The notes beneath the pieces were generated by a model. The model was given only the letters and a program-made list of their open reading frames with translations, was not told the DNA's origin and did no database searches. A stretch of DNA of 64,000 nucleotides from Gallionella sp. Its GTDB lineage: Bacteria > Pseudomonadota > Gammaproteobacteria > Burkholderiales > Gallionellaceae. Position numbers and translations under genes: made by a program. The stretch spans positions 106,950-170,949 of the forward strand of contig JAHFRA010000001.1 of the NCBI GenBank assembly GCA_023259035.1. Direction: 5' to 3'. Below, in pieces: positions 46,466 through 55,863 of this stretch (position 1 is its first letter; every line of letters starts with the position of its first letter).

Positions 46466-47929
46466 ATGAATTACACGCCCGCCTTTCTCGGCAAGGTGCG
46501 GGAAATCTGCCGGGACATTGACCAAACCCGCTCGCTCGAGGCGTTGTATGAGAACCTGCCTTATTTCCTCGCCAAGGTCGGCGATGCCCATAACAAGAAT
46601 GCGGATGGATCGGCCTTTATGGCCATCGTCAAATACAACTCCGCCGGACATACCTTCCAGGTCACTCAGGGAATAGGGCAATATGCAGCAGCCTCGGACT
46701 GCATCCTGGCCGATGACCCGATCCGGGTACACCTGAACAACGCCGCCCACCGGCGTTCAAACCACTACAGCCGTGGCGCGGTGACTTTTTGTTTTCCGCA
46801 CCTGGAGAACCTTGCCATACTCGTTCATGTCGAACTCGCGCAGGAACTCGATGCTGAAGCGCGGGAATTGCTTACCTTCGTCAACGACAAGGTGGTCAGC
46901 GCGGTACAGACACACACGCTCTCCAAGCAAGCCATGCGCACCGGACGCGCGATGGTCATCGCGCTGGCCAGCCTCGCGGAACACAAGGATCAGGATACCG
47001 GCGATCACATTATGCGCGTATCCATCATGACCGATGAAATCGTGCAGGTTCTGGATGATCTGGGATATTACCGGGAAGAAATCACAGCGGAATTTAAACG
47101 CCACATCAGCAGCGCCAGCATTCTTCATGATGTGGGCAAGATTGCCATTCCGGACAGCATCCTCAAGAAACCCGGCAAACTGGAGCCTGAAGAGCGCAAG
47201 ATTGTCGAAACCCACACCCTGTCCGGACAAAAGGTGCTGGAAAAAGCCAGTCGCATACTCGAGGACAACAATTGTCTGCTCAACCTGTCCTGCGAAATCG
47301 CCCTGCACCATCACGAGCACTACAACGGCCAGGGATACCCGACACGGACCGCCGGACAGGACATCCCGCTTTCCGCACGCATTGTCGGGTTGGCCGATGT
47401 TTTCGATGCGCTCACCTCGGCGCGCCCCTACAAGAAAGCATGGGCCGAGCAGGAGGCAATCAGCTATATCAAGGACCAGTCGGGGAAGCAGTTTGACCCG
47501 CTGGTTATCGAGGCATTCCACAAGGTAATGGAATACCGGCAGAGTCTAGCCCTGATTCAATGGACAGAAGCGTTGTCGGTAAGAATCCCACGCATGGATG
47601 ATGACCACCGCAACCTCATCAGCCTGATCAATCAACTGGCTTCGGCAGAAAAGATCGGCAACCGGCGCGTTGCCGAATCGGTGCTGGACGAACTGCTCAA
47701 TTACACTATCGACCACTTCAATCGCGAAGAACAATACCTGCAGAAATCCTGCTCTCCCGATTTCGTTGCACACAAGCTTCAACATGCCTCGTTTACCGAA
47801 ACTATCCATGAGATTCGCTGGCAATACCTGCACGGGCTTCGCCCCAGAATCAACCAGGAAGTGTTGCTCTTCCTGCGTGACTGGCTCGGCAAGCATATTC
47901 TGGTCGAAGACATGAAATATGCGGCTTAG
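46466..47929 (+). CDS. HD-GYP domain protein with C-terminal haemerythrin domain
   Basis: Probable cyclic-di-GMP phosphodiesterase under control of a di-iron oxygen sensor. Three parts: an N-terminal region of about 150 residues resembling a GAF-type sensory domain, an HD-GYP domain (ILHDVGKIAIPDSILKKPGKL, HHHEHYNGQGYP, ADVFDALTSARPYK), and a haemerythrin domain over the last 120 residues. The last part holds all ligands: DDDHRNL, HFNREE, HKLQH and HILVED. The GYP motif has Asn in the place of the common Asp (HHExxN). The ATG at 46466 (MNYTPAFLGKVR) has AGG nine bases upstream; an ATG at 46385, overlapping the previous gene, is also possible. Confidence 0.9.
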   Translation: MNYTPAFLGKVREICRDIDQTRSLEALYENLPYFLAKVGDAHNKNADGSAFMAIVKYNSAGHTFQVTQGIGQYAAASDCILADDPIRVHLNNAAHRRSNHYSRGAVTFCFPHLENLAILVHVELAQELDAEARELLTFVNDKVVSAVQTHTLSKQAMRTGRAMVIALASLAEHKDQDTGDHIMRVSIMTDEIVQVLDDLGYYREEITAEFKRHISSASILHDVGKIAIPDSILKKPGKLEPEERKIVETHTLSGQKVLEKASRILEDNNCLLNLSCEIALHHHEHYNGQGYPTRTAGQDIPLSARIVGLADVFDALTSARPYKKAWAEQEAISYIKDQSGKQFDPLVIEAFHKVMEYRQSLALIQWTEALSVRIPRMDDDHRNLISLINQLASAEKIGNRRVAESVLDELLNYTIDHFNREEQYLQKSCSPDFVAHKLQHASFTETIHEIRWQYLHGLRPRINQEVLLFLRDWLGKHILVEDMKYAA

Positions 47930-48036
47930 CGTACTGCTCCAGCCTTCTCTATTCCTGGCAGCTCGCCCGACAAAGCTGTGGTGTACAATCGGCAACAATG
48001 CAACGCAAACAACCGGTCTGAGCAAAAGAAAATACG

Positions 48037-48248
48037 ATGGGGTTTTCAACAACGCCAGCATCAAAACACGGCTCTGGCTGATCATGTTTTCCATGGCGCT
48101 GATAATGTTTGTCGGCGGAAAGGTTGGGCTGGTTGGTATCACGATGGCTGACAGTGCGCTGGATGCAACTTATACGGACAGCTTCGGCATATTTCAAACA
48201 CGCAAGTGTGCAAGGCACGCTGACCGCAATCGCTACGCAAAAATATAA
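48037..48248 (+). pseudogene. Remnant of a methyl-accepting chemotaxis protein N-terminus
   Basis: The peptide FNNASIKTRLWLIMFSMALIMFVGGKVGLVGI is the cytoplasmic start and first membrane segment of a four-helix-bundle chemoreceptor. After about 20 periplasmic residues similarity stops. An ATG at 48037 lies in a different frame; one extra T in the following TTTT run would join it as MGFFNNASIK, so a one-base deletion is likely. No HAMP or signalling domain is present. It lies between the HD-GYP gene and the second haemerythrin gene, at the position of a receptor once linked to them. Confidence 0.6.
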
Positions 48249-48268
48249 TCAAAAAAGGAGGATCAATG

Positions 48269-48673
48269 ATGAAGCTGGTTGAATGGAACGACTCTTTCAG
48301 TGTGGGTAATGTGTTAATGGATGCGCATCACCGGATATTCTTCGAGATGATCAAGGAATTCAACGGGCTCGCGGACAAGAACGATCACAACGCCATAAAG
48401 CAACGCATTGAGTTCTTGCTCGAATATGCCGCCATGCATCTGGGTGCAGAAGAAAAGCTGATGCTCCAGGCAAACTACCCCGAATTTGACGGTCACAAGG
48501 CCGTCCACGATGCATTTGTTCAGGAATTGCTATCCGTTAAGGCATCTTTTGATAAAGACCCAACCGCCATTACCGGCGACAACATCTTGAAAATCATGCA
48601 GGACTGGCTCGTAACCCATATTGTGGGCAGCGATAAGCGTTACATGCCTTATGTCCAGAAATTGCAGGGCTAA
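48269..48673 (+). CDS. Bacteriohaemerythrin
   Basis: Single-domain di-iron oxygen-binding protein of 134 residues. All seven ligands are present: His21, His57, Glu61, His76, His80, His117 and Asp122. The protein starts MKLVEWNDSFSVGNVLMDAHH. AAGGAGG at 48255-48261 is 7 bases from the second of two adjacent ATG codons, which is chosen here. Members of this family store or deliver oxygen or sense it. It lies between a chemoreceptor remnant and a STAS gene on the same strand. Confidence 0.94.
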   Translation: MKLVEWNDSFSVGNVLMDAHHRIFFEMIKEFNGLADKNDHNAIKQRIEFLLEYAAMHLGAEEKLMLQANYPEFDGHKAVHDAFVQELLSVKASFDKDPTAITGDNILKIMQDWLVTHIVGSDKRYMPYVQKLQG

Positions 48674-48745
48674 TCCCCATGCTTGGCAAGCAAATAGATC
48701 AATCACCCATCTTGCTTTGGCGGGTTATTTAATAAGGAATTTATC

Positions 48746-49060
48746 ATGGCTATCAATGTACAAGTTCGAGATCGTTCAGCACGTATTACCATGTCCGGAC
48801 GTTTTGACTTTGATGTGCATCGTGATTTCAAGAACGCCTATATGCCGCTACTCGATAACGCAGCCGTAAGCGAGATCGAAATCGAAATGAACAAGGTGGA
48901 TTATTTGGACAGTGCTGCGCTGGGCATGTTAATGCTGTTGAATGAACGCGCCAAGGACGCCAACAAACCTGTCTCATTGCTCAATGCTTCCAGTGTGGTG
49001 TCAAAGGTTCTGGAGGTCGCAAACTTTAACCGGATTTTCAGGATCAAGGGTGTTCCCTGA
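48746..49060 (+). CDS. STAS-domain protein (anti-sigma factor antagonist type)
   Basis: The 104 residues form a single STAS domain: an N-terminal strand IN VQVRD, GRFDFDVHRDFKNAY, the conserved helix start DYLDSAALGMLMLLNE with the phosphorylatable Ser56, and the last helix SSVVSKVLEVANFNRIF. Such proteins bind and sequester an anti-sigma kinase, or act in c-di-GMP and biofilm signalling. No matching anti-sigma kinase or phosphatase gene lies beside it. AAGGA precedes the ATG. It is the last gene of the rightward haemerythrin/HD-GYP group. Confidence 0.92.
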   Translation: MAINVQVRDRSARITMSGRFDFDVHRDFKNAYMPLLDNAAVSEIEIEMNKVDYLDSAALGMLMLLNERAKDANKPVSLLNASSVVSKVLEVANFNRIFRIKGVP

Positions 49061-49115
49061 CCCGGCATCAACAAAAGTTGCCGCTTCAAACTCACTGCCA
49101 AGCGCCGAAATAGCT

Positions 49116-49649
49116 TCATTCATCGCGCATTTCCTGCCCGGGAAACAGTTCTTCCGTATAGCCAAATTGAGTCATGTCCTGTATGCGCACCGGATACAGG
49201 ATTCCGTCCAGATGGTCGCATTCGTGCTGGACTACGCGTGCGTGAAACCCGCTTACAGTGCGGTCAATCAGCGCACCGCGTTCATCCTGCCCCCGATAAC
49301 GAACATGCAGATAGCGCGGCACCAAACCACGCAGCCCGGGCAAGCTCAAACAGCCTTCCCAATCTTCCTCCAGCGCTTCATTCAACGGTGTAATAACGGG
49401 GTTGATCAACACGGTTCCCGGCACGGCTTCCGCATCCGGGTAGCGCGGATTGTGCTGTACCTCGAAAACAACCACGCGCAGATTGACGCCGATCTGCGGC
49501 GCGGCCAACCCCACTCCGCTCAGAGCCTGCATGGTTTCGCGCATATCAGACAACAAGGCATGCAGTTCGGGTGTATCGAAAGCACTAACATTCTCGGCAT
49601 GACGCAACAAGCGTGCATCACCCATGCGTAATACCGGCTTAATTGCCAT
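49116..49649 (-). CDS. def: Peptide deformylase
   Basis: Removes the formyl group from new polypeptides. The ATG at 49649 gives [11 protein letters not shown] and 177 residues. Motifs: [11 protein letters not shown] (1), EGCLSLPG (2, Cys ligand) and [14 protein letters not shown] (3, HExxH-type HECDH). It is a complete type I enzyme. It is not next to fmt as is usual, and ends convergently with the STAS gene with only about 55 bases between, so a second def copy elsewhere in the genome is possible (inference). Confidence 0.95.
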   Translation of the reverse strand: MAIKPVLRMGDARLLRHAENVSAFDTPELHALLSDMRETMQALSGVGLAAPQIGVNLRVVVFEVQHNPRYPDAEAVPGTVLINPVITPLNEALEEDWEGCLSLPGLRGLVPRYLHVRYRGQDERGALIDRTVSGFHARVVQHECDHLDGILYPVRIQDMTQFGYTEELFPGQEMRDE

Positions 49650-49736
49650 TGCTAAATACTGATGTCCAAAAGTTGGCAAACAGAACCAACCGGTTGGCGC
49701 AATCAAGTGGCTTGGTATCTGGCGGGAAAAGCTTGC

Positions 49737-50183
49737 TCATTGGGCAGGAAAAGCCAATACACGTTGCCGGGGCTGCAACCAGTATGGAAGTTGTTCGCTA
49801 AAAAATTCGGTAAATTGCTGCAAGTCGGTTGGTTTGGCCACAAAACTATTTGCGCCGACCTGGTAACTCATCAATACATCAGCTTGAGTATATTCCACAG
49901 AGAACGCTATGATGGGAATGTCGCTTGTGGCAGCATGCATACGCAACTTGCGCAGCACCGCCAGACCATCCAGCTTGGGTAATTTCAGGTTTATGAGAAT
50001 CACACGCGGCATCTGCTGACTTTTCTCATCGTCACTCAGCCATTCCAACACCGCATCTGCATTCTGTAGCACCACCAAAGCCAGCTCTTGACTACACTCG
50101 GCGGCTGCGCGGTACGCCAAATCGATTTCAAGCGGATCATTTTCAACCAACAGTACGGTATGGCACGTTTTATTTTCGTGCAT
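49737..50183 (-). CDS. Rcp1-like single-domain response regulator lacking phospho-acceptor Asp
   Basis: A lone REC domain of 148 residues. The ATG at 50183 has GAGGG seven bases upstream. It begins MHENKTCHTVLLVENDPLE, and the later strands VILINLKLPKLDGLAVLRKL, IIAFSVEYTQADV and NSFVAKPTD are those of the Rcp1-like group. The position of the phosphorylated Asp is Asn65 (ILINLKLP), so phosphotransfer by the normal route is unlikely; the Lys of the KP motif is kept. It may act as a phosphorylation-independent adaptor. It follows alaS and a decayed copy of the alaS end, and lies upstream of def. Confidence 0.85.
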   Translation of the reverse strand: MHENKTCHTVLLVENDPLEIDLAYRAAAECSQELALVVLQNADAVLEWLSDDEKSQQMPRVILINLKLPKLDGLAVLRKLRMHAATSDIPIIAFSVEYTQADVLMSYQVGANSFVAKPTDLQQFTEFFSEQLPYWLQPRQRVLAFPAQ

Positions 50184-50249
50184 CATCGCCCTCACCAGAA
50201 TTTTCCCATCTAACGACAATGTGAGATGCGCACTGCGCACCTCACCCGG

Positions 50250-50342
50250 TTATAACTTCGTCTTTATCCAATCAGAAACTGAAACCAATGCATTAACCAG
50301 ATTTTCCGGTTGAGTGCCGCCTGCCCTCGCCATGTCCGCTGC
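50250..50342 (-). pseudogene. Decayed duplicate of the alaS 3' end
   Basis: About 90 bases resemble the last 90 bases of alaS (75 of 89 matches by hand). In the matching frame it encodes [28 protein letters not shown] followed by a stop, against [28 protein letters not shown] in the real gene. The changes are mostly third-base or conservative, so this was coding when the copies separated. It lies about 70 bases beyond the alaS stop. Confidence 0.85.
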
Positions 50343-50411
50343 CGCTGCGACACGTTACCGGCGAAGCCAGCCGCTTGCGGGAGCAGCGAGCAAGGCCGGA
50401 CTCTCGCCCAA

Positions 50412-53033
50412 CTATAACTTCATCCGTACCCAAGCGGGAACCGAAGCCAACGCATTAACCAGATTTTCCGGTTGCGTGCCACCTGCCATCGCCATGTCCG
50501 GCCTGCCGCCACCTTTGCCACCGACCTGCTGCGCGACGAAATTCACCAGTTCACCGGCCTTGATCTTCGCCGTGAGATCGGCGGTAACGCCCGCGATCAG
50601 GCTCACCTTTCCGTCGCTCACCGCAGCCAGCACGATGGCTGCCGGCTTGAGTTTATCTTTTAACTTGTCCAGTGTCTCGCGCAACACCGCCGTATCCGCG
50701 CCTTCCAGCAGCGCGGCCAGTACCTTCACGCCGTTGATGTCCACTGCCTGATTCAGCATCTCGCCGCCCTGCGCGGAAGCAAGTTTGGATTTCAGCGCGG
50801 CCAGTTCTTTTTCCAGCACCTTCGCGTTGTCGAGTAGTTGCGCCACACGTGCGGCGGCCTCATGCGGTTGTGCCTTGAGCGCCGTAGCGACTTCCTGCAA
50901 CTGGTGTTCCTGCTGCTGCACCAGCGCCAGCGCACCTTCGCCCGTCACCGCCTCCACGCGCCGCACACCTGCCGCCACGCCGCTCTCGGCAAGAATCTTG
51001 AACAGCCCGATGTCGCCGGTGCGCTTGACGTGCGTGCCGCCGCACAGTTCGCGCGACGAGCCGATGTCCAGCACGCGCACCTCGTCTCCATACTTTTCGC
51101 CGAACAGCATCATCGCGCCGGTCTTCTGCGCATCCTCGATGGACATCACGCGCGCCTGGCATTCCGCGTTGGCGAGGATTTCCGTGTTCACGATGGCTTC
51201 CACCCTGCGGATTTCCGCATCGCTTAGCGGCTGGGTGTGCACGAAGTCGAAGCGCGTCTTGTCCGCATCCACCTGCGAGCCCTTCTGCTGCACATGGTTG
51301 CCGAGCACTTCGCGCAACGCCTTGTGCATCAGGTGCGTCGCCGAATGGTTGCGCACCGTGCGGCTGCGCGCCGCGACATCCACCCTGGCGGTGACGCCGT
51401 TGCCTACGGTCAGCTTGCCGGTTTTCACCACGCCGTGATGGCCGAACACGCTGGCCTGTATTTTCTGCGTATCCTCCACCGCGAAGATGCCGTGCACGCT
51501 GCGCAACTCGCCGCAGTCGCCAACCTGGCCGCCGGATTCGGCGTAAAACGGCGTATCGTCGAGCACCGCCACGCCGATCTCGCCCTCATGCAGCGTATTC
51601 ACCGGCACGCCGTCCTTGTACAAAGCCAGCACATTGCCCTTGCTTTCCAGCAGGTCGTAGCCGTGGAAAATCGTCGCCGGACCTTCATATTCGAGATTCG
51701 CTGCCATCTTGAACTTGCCCGCCGCACGCGCCTGTTCTTTCTGTCGGGCCATCGCCACATCAAAAGCAGCGGTGTCAACCACAACGCCATGCTCGCGGCA
51801 CACATCCTGCGTAAGGTCGAGTGGAAAACCAAAAGTATCGTGCAGCTTGAATGCGGTCTCGCCGTTGAACACCTTGCTGTTTTGCTTCGCCATGTCGGCC
51901 AGATCGGCTTCCAGTATCATCATGCCATGTTCGATCGTGGCAAAGAAACGTTCTTCTTCCTGCTTCAATATCTCCATCACGCGTATTTGCGCCGCCGCCA
52001 GTTCGGGAAAGGCCTCGCCCATTTCGCCAACCATATCCGGCACCATCCTGTGGAAGAACGCCGTGCGCGCGCCGAGCTTGTAGCCGTGGCGGATCGCGCG
52101 GCGGATGATGCGGCGCAGCACATAGCCGCGCCCTTCGTTGCCGGGGATCACGCCGTCCGCAATCAGGAACGAGCAGGCGCGGATGTGGTCGGCCAGCACC
52201 TTGAGCGAATTATTGGTGAGATCATTGCTTTTTGTTTCCCGCGCCGCCGCGCAAATGAGATTCTGGAACAGGTCGATCTCGTAGTTGGAATGCACATGCT
52301 GCAACACCGCCGAGATGCGCTCCAGCCCCATGCCGGTATCCACCGACGGCTTGGGCAGCGGGTGCATCACGCCGTGCTCGTCGCGGTTGAACTGCATGAA
52401 CACGTTGTTCCAGATTTCGATGTAGCGGTCGCCGTCCTGCTCCGCGCTGCCCGGCGGGCCGCCCCAAATGTCCGCGCCGTGGTCGTAGAAGATTTCCGTG
52501 CACGGTCCGCACGGGCCGGTGTCGCCCATCATCCAGAAATTGTCCGAGGCATAGCGCGCCCCCTTGTTGTCGCCGATGCGGATCACGCGTCCGGCAGGCA
52601 CGCCGATCTCCTTGGTCCAGATGTCGAAGGCTTCGTCGTCTTCGGCATATACCGTCACCCATAATTTCTCTGTAGGCAGCTTGTACACCTCGGTCAGCAA
52701 TTCCCACGCATACTTGATCGCGTCGCGCTTGAAGTAATCGCCGAAGCTGAAGTTGCCGAGCATCTCGAAGAAGGTGTGGTGGCGCGCGGTATAGCCGACA
52801 TTCTCCAGGTCGTTGTGCTTGCCCCCGGCGCGCACGCACTTTTGCGAGGAAGCGGCGCGGGTGTAGGGCCGCTTGTCGAAACCGAGGAACACATCCTTGA
52901 ACTGGTTCATCCCCGCGTTGGTGAACAATAGCGTCGGGTCTTCGTGCGGCACCAGCGAACTGGACGGCACAACCATATGCCCCTTGGAAGCGAAGAAGTC
53001 TAAAAACCTCTGGCGAATTTCACTGCTTTTCAT
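50412..53033 (-). CDS. alaS: Alanyl-tRNA synthetase
   Basis: Class II synthetase with editing domain. The 873 residues begin [19 protein letters not shown], with class II motifs in the first 450 ([38 protein letters not shown]). The editing domain has [11 protein letters not shown] and the zinc-type [13 protein letters not shown]. The C-terminal DHHA1-like domain is Gly-rich at the end ([15 protein letters not shown]). It belongs to the recA-recX-alaS order, but a kinase and a regulator gene separate it from recX. Its 3' end is partly duplicated downstream. Confidence 0.97.
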   Translation of the reverse strand: MKSSEIRQRFLDFFASKGHMVVPSSSLVPHEDPTLLFTNAGMNQFKDVFLGFDKRPYTRAASSQKCVRAGGKHNDLENVGYTARHHTFFEMLGNFSFGDYFKRDAIKYAWELLTEVYKLPTEKLWVTVYAEDDEAFDIWTKEIGVPAGRVIRIGDNKGARYASDNFWMMGDTGPCGPCTEIFYDHGADIWGGPPGSAEQDGDRYIEIWNNVFMQFNRDEHGVMHPLPKPSVDTGMGLERISAVLQHVHSNYEIDLFQNLICAAARETKSNDLTNNSLKVLADHIRACSFLIADGVIPGNEGRGYVLRRIIRRAIRHGYKLGARTAFFHRMVPDMVGEMGEAFPELAAAQIRVMEILKQEEERFFATIEHGMMILEADLADMAKQNSKVFNGETAFKLHDTFGFPLDLTQDVCREHGVVVDTAAFDVAMARQKEQARAAGKFKMAANLEYEGPATIFHGYDLLESKGNVLALYKDGVPVNTLHEGEIGVAVLDDTPFYAESGGQVGDCGELRSVHGIFAVEDTQKIQASVFGHHGVVKTGKLTVGNGVTARVDVAARSRTVRNHSATHLMHKALREVLGNHVQQKGSQVDADKTRFDFVHTQPLSDAEIRRVEAIVNTEILANAECQARVMSIEDAQKTGAMMLFGEKYGDEVRVLDIGSSRELCGGTHVKRTGDIGLFKILAESGVAAGVRRVEAVTGEGALALVQQQEHQLQEVATALKAQPHEAAARVAQLLDNAKVLEKELAALKSKLASAQGGEMLNQAVDINGVKVLAALLEGADTAVLRETLDKLKDKLKPAAIVLAAVSDGKVSLIAGVTADLTAKIKAGELVNFVAQQVGGKGGGRPDMAMAGGTQPENLVNALASVPAWVRMKL

Positions 53034-53062
53034 TTATTCGTCAATCCAACGTAATTCATGTA

Positions 53063-53085
53063 AACGCCGCTCTAACAGCGGCGTT
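53063..53085 (-). terminator. Hairpin between histidine kinase gene and alaS
   Basis: AACGCCGCT (53063-53071) pairs with AGCGGCGTT (53077-53085). On the minus strand it ends in GTTTACAT, a weak T tract. It may be a terminator of the upstream operon or an attenuator before alaS. Confidence 0.55.
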
Positions 53086-53121
53086 GCGGATAATACTAGA
53101 TTTTCATTCACACTATCATAT

Positions 53122-53733
53122 TCACGGCAATATCATGCGAAACACCGCGCCTTTGGTATTATTCAACTCAACATGCCCGCGACGGCCTTCCAGATGGTGC
53201 AATTCGGCTATTTTCCTCGCCAGATAAAGCCCCAGTCCAGTGCCCTCGCCGCTCACCGATGAAGGAGCCATTCCGCCTTCTGCCAACACATTATCCGAAA
53301 AACCCGGGCCGTCGTCCGAAACTTCAAAAACCAGCATTTTGTCGTTCATATAAGCAGCAAGCTGAACGCGGGATTGCGCATATCGACATGAATTATGTAT
53401 GGCATTCGCAAGAGCCATGCGAACCAGCGCATCGTCAAAAAAAGCAAAGCCAGGCGCGCGATCAACACTGGCATCAATGGAAAGCTTGGGAAACAACTCA
53501 CGGTATTCGGCGGCCAATATCTCCAAAAAATCAGCCGGGTTGACTGAATCCACATTCACCCCCAGCAAGTCGGATGCTTGCCGGTGTACCAGCAGCATCT
53601 CTGACAGGCGGCGCGCCGCGTTCATCGCAATCACCATCTCCTGCTGTGCATCGCCCCGTTCCCCCAAACGCAATGCAAGTTCCGCCAACTGGTTTTTCAC
53701 GTCGTGCACGACTGCGGCATATACATCATTCAT
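53122..53733 (-). CDS. Short soluble sensor histidine kinase
   Basis: The 203 residues contain only the kinase core: H-box VVHDVKNQLAEL near residue 10, N-box ANAIHNSCRY, G1 DDGPGFSD and G2 GTGLGLYLARKI. No sensor or membrane segment precedes the H-box. It follows the REC-TPR gene by 15 bases on the same strand, and is most simply its cognate kinase. As no input domain is present, signals must come through protein contacts, perhaps the TPR part of the partner. Confidence 0.9.
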   Translation of the reverse strand: MNDVYAAVVHDVKNQLAELALRLGERGDAQQEMVIAMNAARRLSEMLLVHRQASDLLGVNVDSVNPADFLEILAAEYRELFPKLSIDASVDRAPGFAFFDDALVRMALANAIHNSCRYAQSRVQLAAYMNDKMLVFEVSDDGPGFSDNVLAEGGMAPSSVSGEGTGLGLYLARKIAELHHLEGRRGHVELNNTKGAVFRMILP

Positions 53734-53748
53734 TGATAGCTCCCGGAA

Positions 53749-55356
53749 TCATTGCGTTACCTGCTTGAGTTGTCCATCAATCTGCGCAATCTTGGGATGG
53801 TTGGGAGATTTTTTTATAAGCGCATCACGATAATACAAGCACTTGTCGAATCTATCCGGAGTGCTGCCATTGCGCACCAAATCGAGCGCGAGCACCAGCC
53901 CCGCATTGCCCAGAATTTGCAAATTATTCGGCAAGCGATTGGCCGCCTGGCACAGCAATTCGATCGCCTCCGCAAGTTGACCGGCTTGCGCTTTGCGCAC
54001 GCCATCGTTGTTGAGCAAAATCACTTCTTGCGTGCTCGCTTCGATCATCTCAGTGGCTTGCGAGGCATCCTTGCCAGCCGCGATCAATACTGCGTGCACT
54101 TTGTCTTTGATCGATTCGTCTTCTTGGTTGTTTTGTATGGCATGGCGCAACAAGTTCGTCGCCTCTTCTTCCTTGCCCATGGCAAAACACGCGTCTGCCA
54201 ACGAAACAACGGTCTGAGCTGGCAGTTTACTCATATCACCGACAGCCATCGCTTTGGCTAAAGCGGCCTCGGCCTGCTCGTGATTTCCCGCAGCGTGATG
54301 TGCGACGCTTGCGGTTGCGGACAAGACAATAGAGCTGTGCTCGTCCTTAAAAGTCTTTTGAGCATCCGCCACCACGCTCAGCGCCTCTGCCGCCTTGCCC
54401 TGATTGACCAACGCCTTGGATAGCACGGCGTAATCATTGGCCTGACGAACCGGCGAGTATTTGTGTTTTTGCAATGCCTGACGCATCACCGCCTCGGCGA
54501 TTTCCGGTTTCCCTGCACTGACTGCCAAAGTGCTCAGTTCTCGGATGCGACTCATGGTCCCGGGAGAAACCTCACGCGCTTTCTGCAACACATCCAGTGC
54601 CGCATGTTTCTCGCCCGACGCGGCCAACAATTTGCCGAGAAAATCGTAAGCTGCCATGAATTGCGGGGAGTCTGCCAGAATTTCCCGAGCCAGCGCTTGC
54701 GCTTCATCTTTTTTGTCGAGCATCGCCAAAGCCCGTGCCAGGCCCAATCTCGCCCAACCAACCGGGCGCAGCGCAAAAATTTCGCGATATAAATCTGCGG
54801 CCTGCTGCGAACGATTGTCGCGCATAAGTGCCGAACTTTTTATCTTGCAGAGTTCGACAAAATACTTGTCCTTGGCCGGTAACTTTTTATCGCATTCTGA
54901 AATAACAGCCACCCAATTCTTGGCATCTGTGGCCTTGTCAATGGCTGCAAAATATTCCTGTTTTTCCAGTAATTTTTCCAGGCGCGCGTTGAACTGCCCG
55001 GCGGTAAAAGGCTTCAGCAGATAATCATCAGGCGCACACTCAGAAGCCGATACCACTTTTTCGTATGCTTGCTCGGCGGTAATCATGACGAACAGGGTAT
55101 TTCGGCTAATCAGGTCGCTGGTACGTAAATACTCCAGAAATTGCTGCCCATCGGTGCTGTCTCCCAATGAATAATCGCACAGGATCACGTCATAACGGTT
55201 GGAAGCCATGCGTTCAAGCGCATCTTTAATACTGCCCACCACATGCAGTTTGGCGAACCCGGAGTTTGTCAAAGCCATTCGCAACTGCGCGCGCATGCCC
55301 TCCATATCGTCTATGACCAATACCCATTTTTCTGAAAATTTGCTAATGTTCGCCAA
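53749..55356 (-). CDS. Response regulator with TPR output domain
   Basis: REC-TPR protein of 535 residues. The REC domain (1-125) has the acidic pair VLVIDDMEG, phospho-acceptor Asp in VILCDYSLGD, Thr in MITAEQ and Lys in LLKPFTAG. The rest is helical with TPR signatures (GWARLGLARALAMLDKKDEAQALAREIL and similar), usual for protein-protein adaptors. The TTG at 55356 is preferred because AGGAG lies 8 bases upstream; a GTG at 55365 overlaps that site. It starts 27 bases after recX and is followed by its likely kinase. Confidence 0.88.
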   Translation of the reverse strand: MANISKFSEKWVLVIDDMEGMRAQLRMALTNSGFAKLHVVGSIKDALERMASNRYDVILCDYSLGDSTDGQQFLEYLRTSDLISRNTLFVMITAEQAYEKVVSASECAPDDYLLKPFTAGQFNARLEKLLEKQEYFAAIDKATDAKNWVAVISECDKKLPAKDKYFVELCKIKSSALMRDNRSQQAADLYREIFALRPVGWARLGLARALAMLDKKDEAQALAREILADSPQFMAAYDFLGKLLAASGEKHAALDVLQKAREVSPGTMSRIRELSTLAVSAGKPEIAEAVMRQALQKHKYSPVRQANDYAVLSKALVNQGKAAEALSVVADAQKTFKDEHSSIVLSATASVAHHAAGNHEQAEAALAKAMAVGDMSKLPAQTVVSLADACFAMGKEEEATNLLRHAIQNNQEDESIKDKVHAVLIAAGKDASQATEMIEASTQEVILLNNDGVRKAQAGQLAEAIELLCQAANRLPNNLQILGNAGLVLALDLVRNGSTPDRFDKCLYYRDALIKKSPNHPKIAQIDGQLKQVTQ

Positions 55357-55383
55357 TGCAGCCACTCCTGATTAATCTCATCG

Positions 55384-55863
55384 TCAATTTTCCGTCTCAG
55401 CCGGTCTCAACACTAGAAGAATCACATCAAACCCAAAGCCACGCGATTGCAGGAAGCGCATCTGCCTGGCTTTTTCCTTGGCATCATGAGGCTGTGTGCC
55501 GAATTTTCTCTGCCACACATTGCGTGCGGCTTCCAACTCGCTTTCCTTCAATGCGGGCAATGCGGCACTGATTAATTCTTCCGTGATGCCTTTTTGGCGC
55601 AACTCATGGGTGATACGTTGCGTGCCGAAACGGTCGCGCCTGGCGTGCAACAATTGTGTGGCAGCACGTGCATCCGATAGCCAGCCGCGTGCCGTTAAAT
55701 CATCCAACAGCGCATCCAGAGCAACTGGTTGCAACTGTTCAAAATATTCATCCTCCCGGGAGTATGGCAGCAACTTGCTGCGCAACTCAGCGCGGCTGTA
55801 CTCACGGCGTGCCAGATATTGCAGGGCACGCGCACGTAAGCTTATCTCAGGTTTTTTTCTCAC
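55384..55863 (-). CDS. recX: Regulatory protein RecX
   Basis: Binds RecA filaments and limits their activity. The GTG at 55863 gives [32 protein letters not shown], the typical RecX start; 159 residues. Conserved [38 protein letters not shown] follows. The start overlaps the recA end by 17 bases, so translation is probably coupled. No good separate ribosome binding site is seen. The open frame continues 95 codons upstream as a shadow of recA and is not part of the gene. Confidence 0.93.
   Translation of the reverse strand: MRKKPEISLRARALQYLARREYSRAELRSKLLPYSREDEYFEQLQPVALDALLDDLTARGWLSDARAATQLLHARRDRFGTQRITHELRQKGITEELISAALPALKESELEAARNVWQRKFGTQPHDAKEKARQMRFLQSRGFGFDVILLVLRPAETEN

Noticed and set aside
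51237..52664. 475-codon open frame antisense to alaS
   Set aside because: Shadow of alaS, with low-complexity His/Arg/Ala composition.
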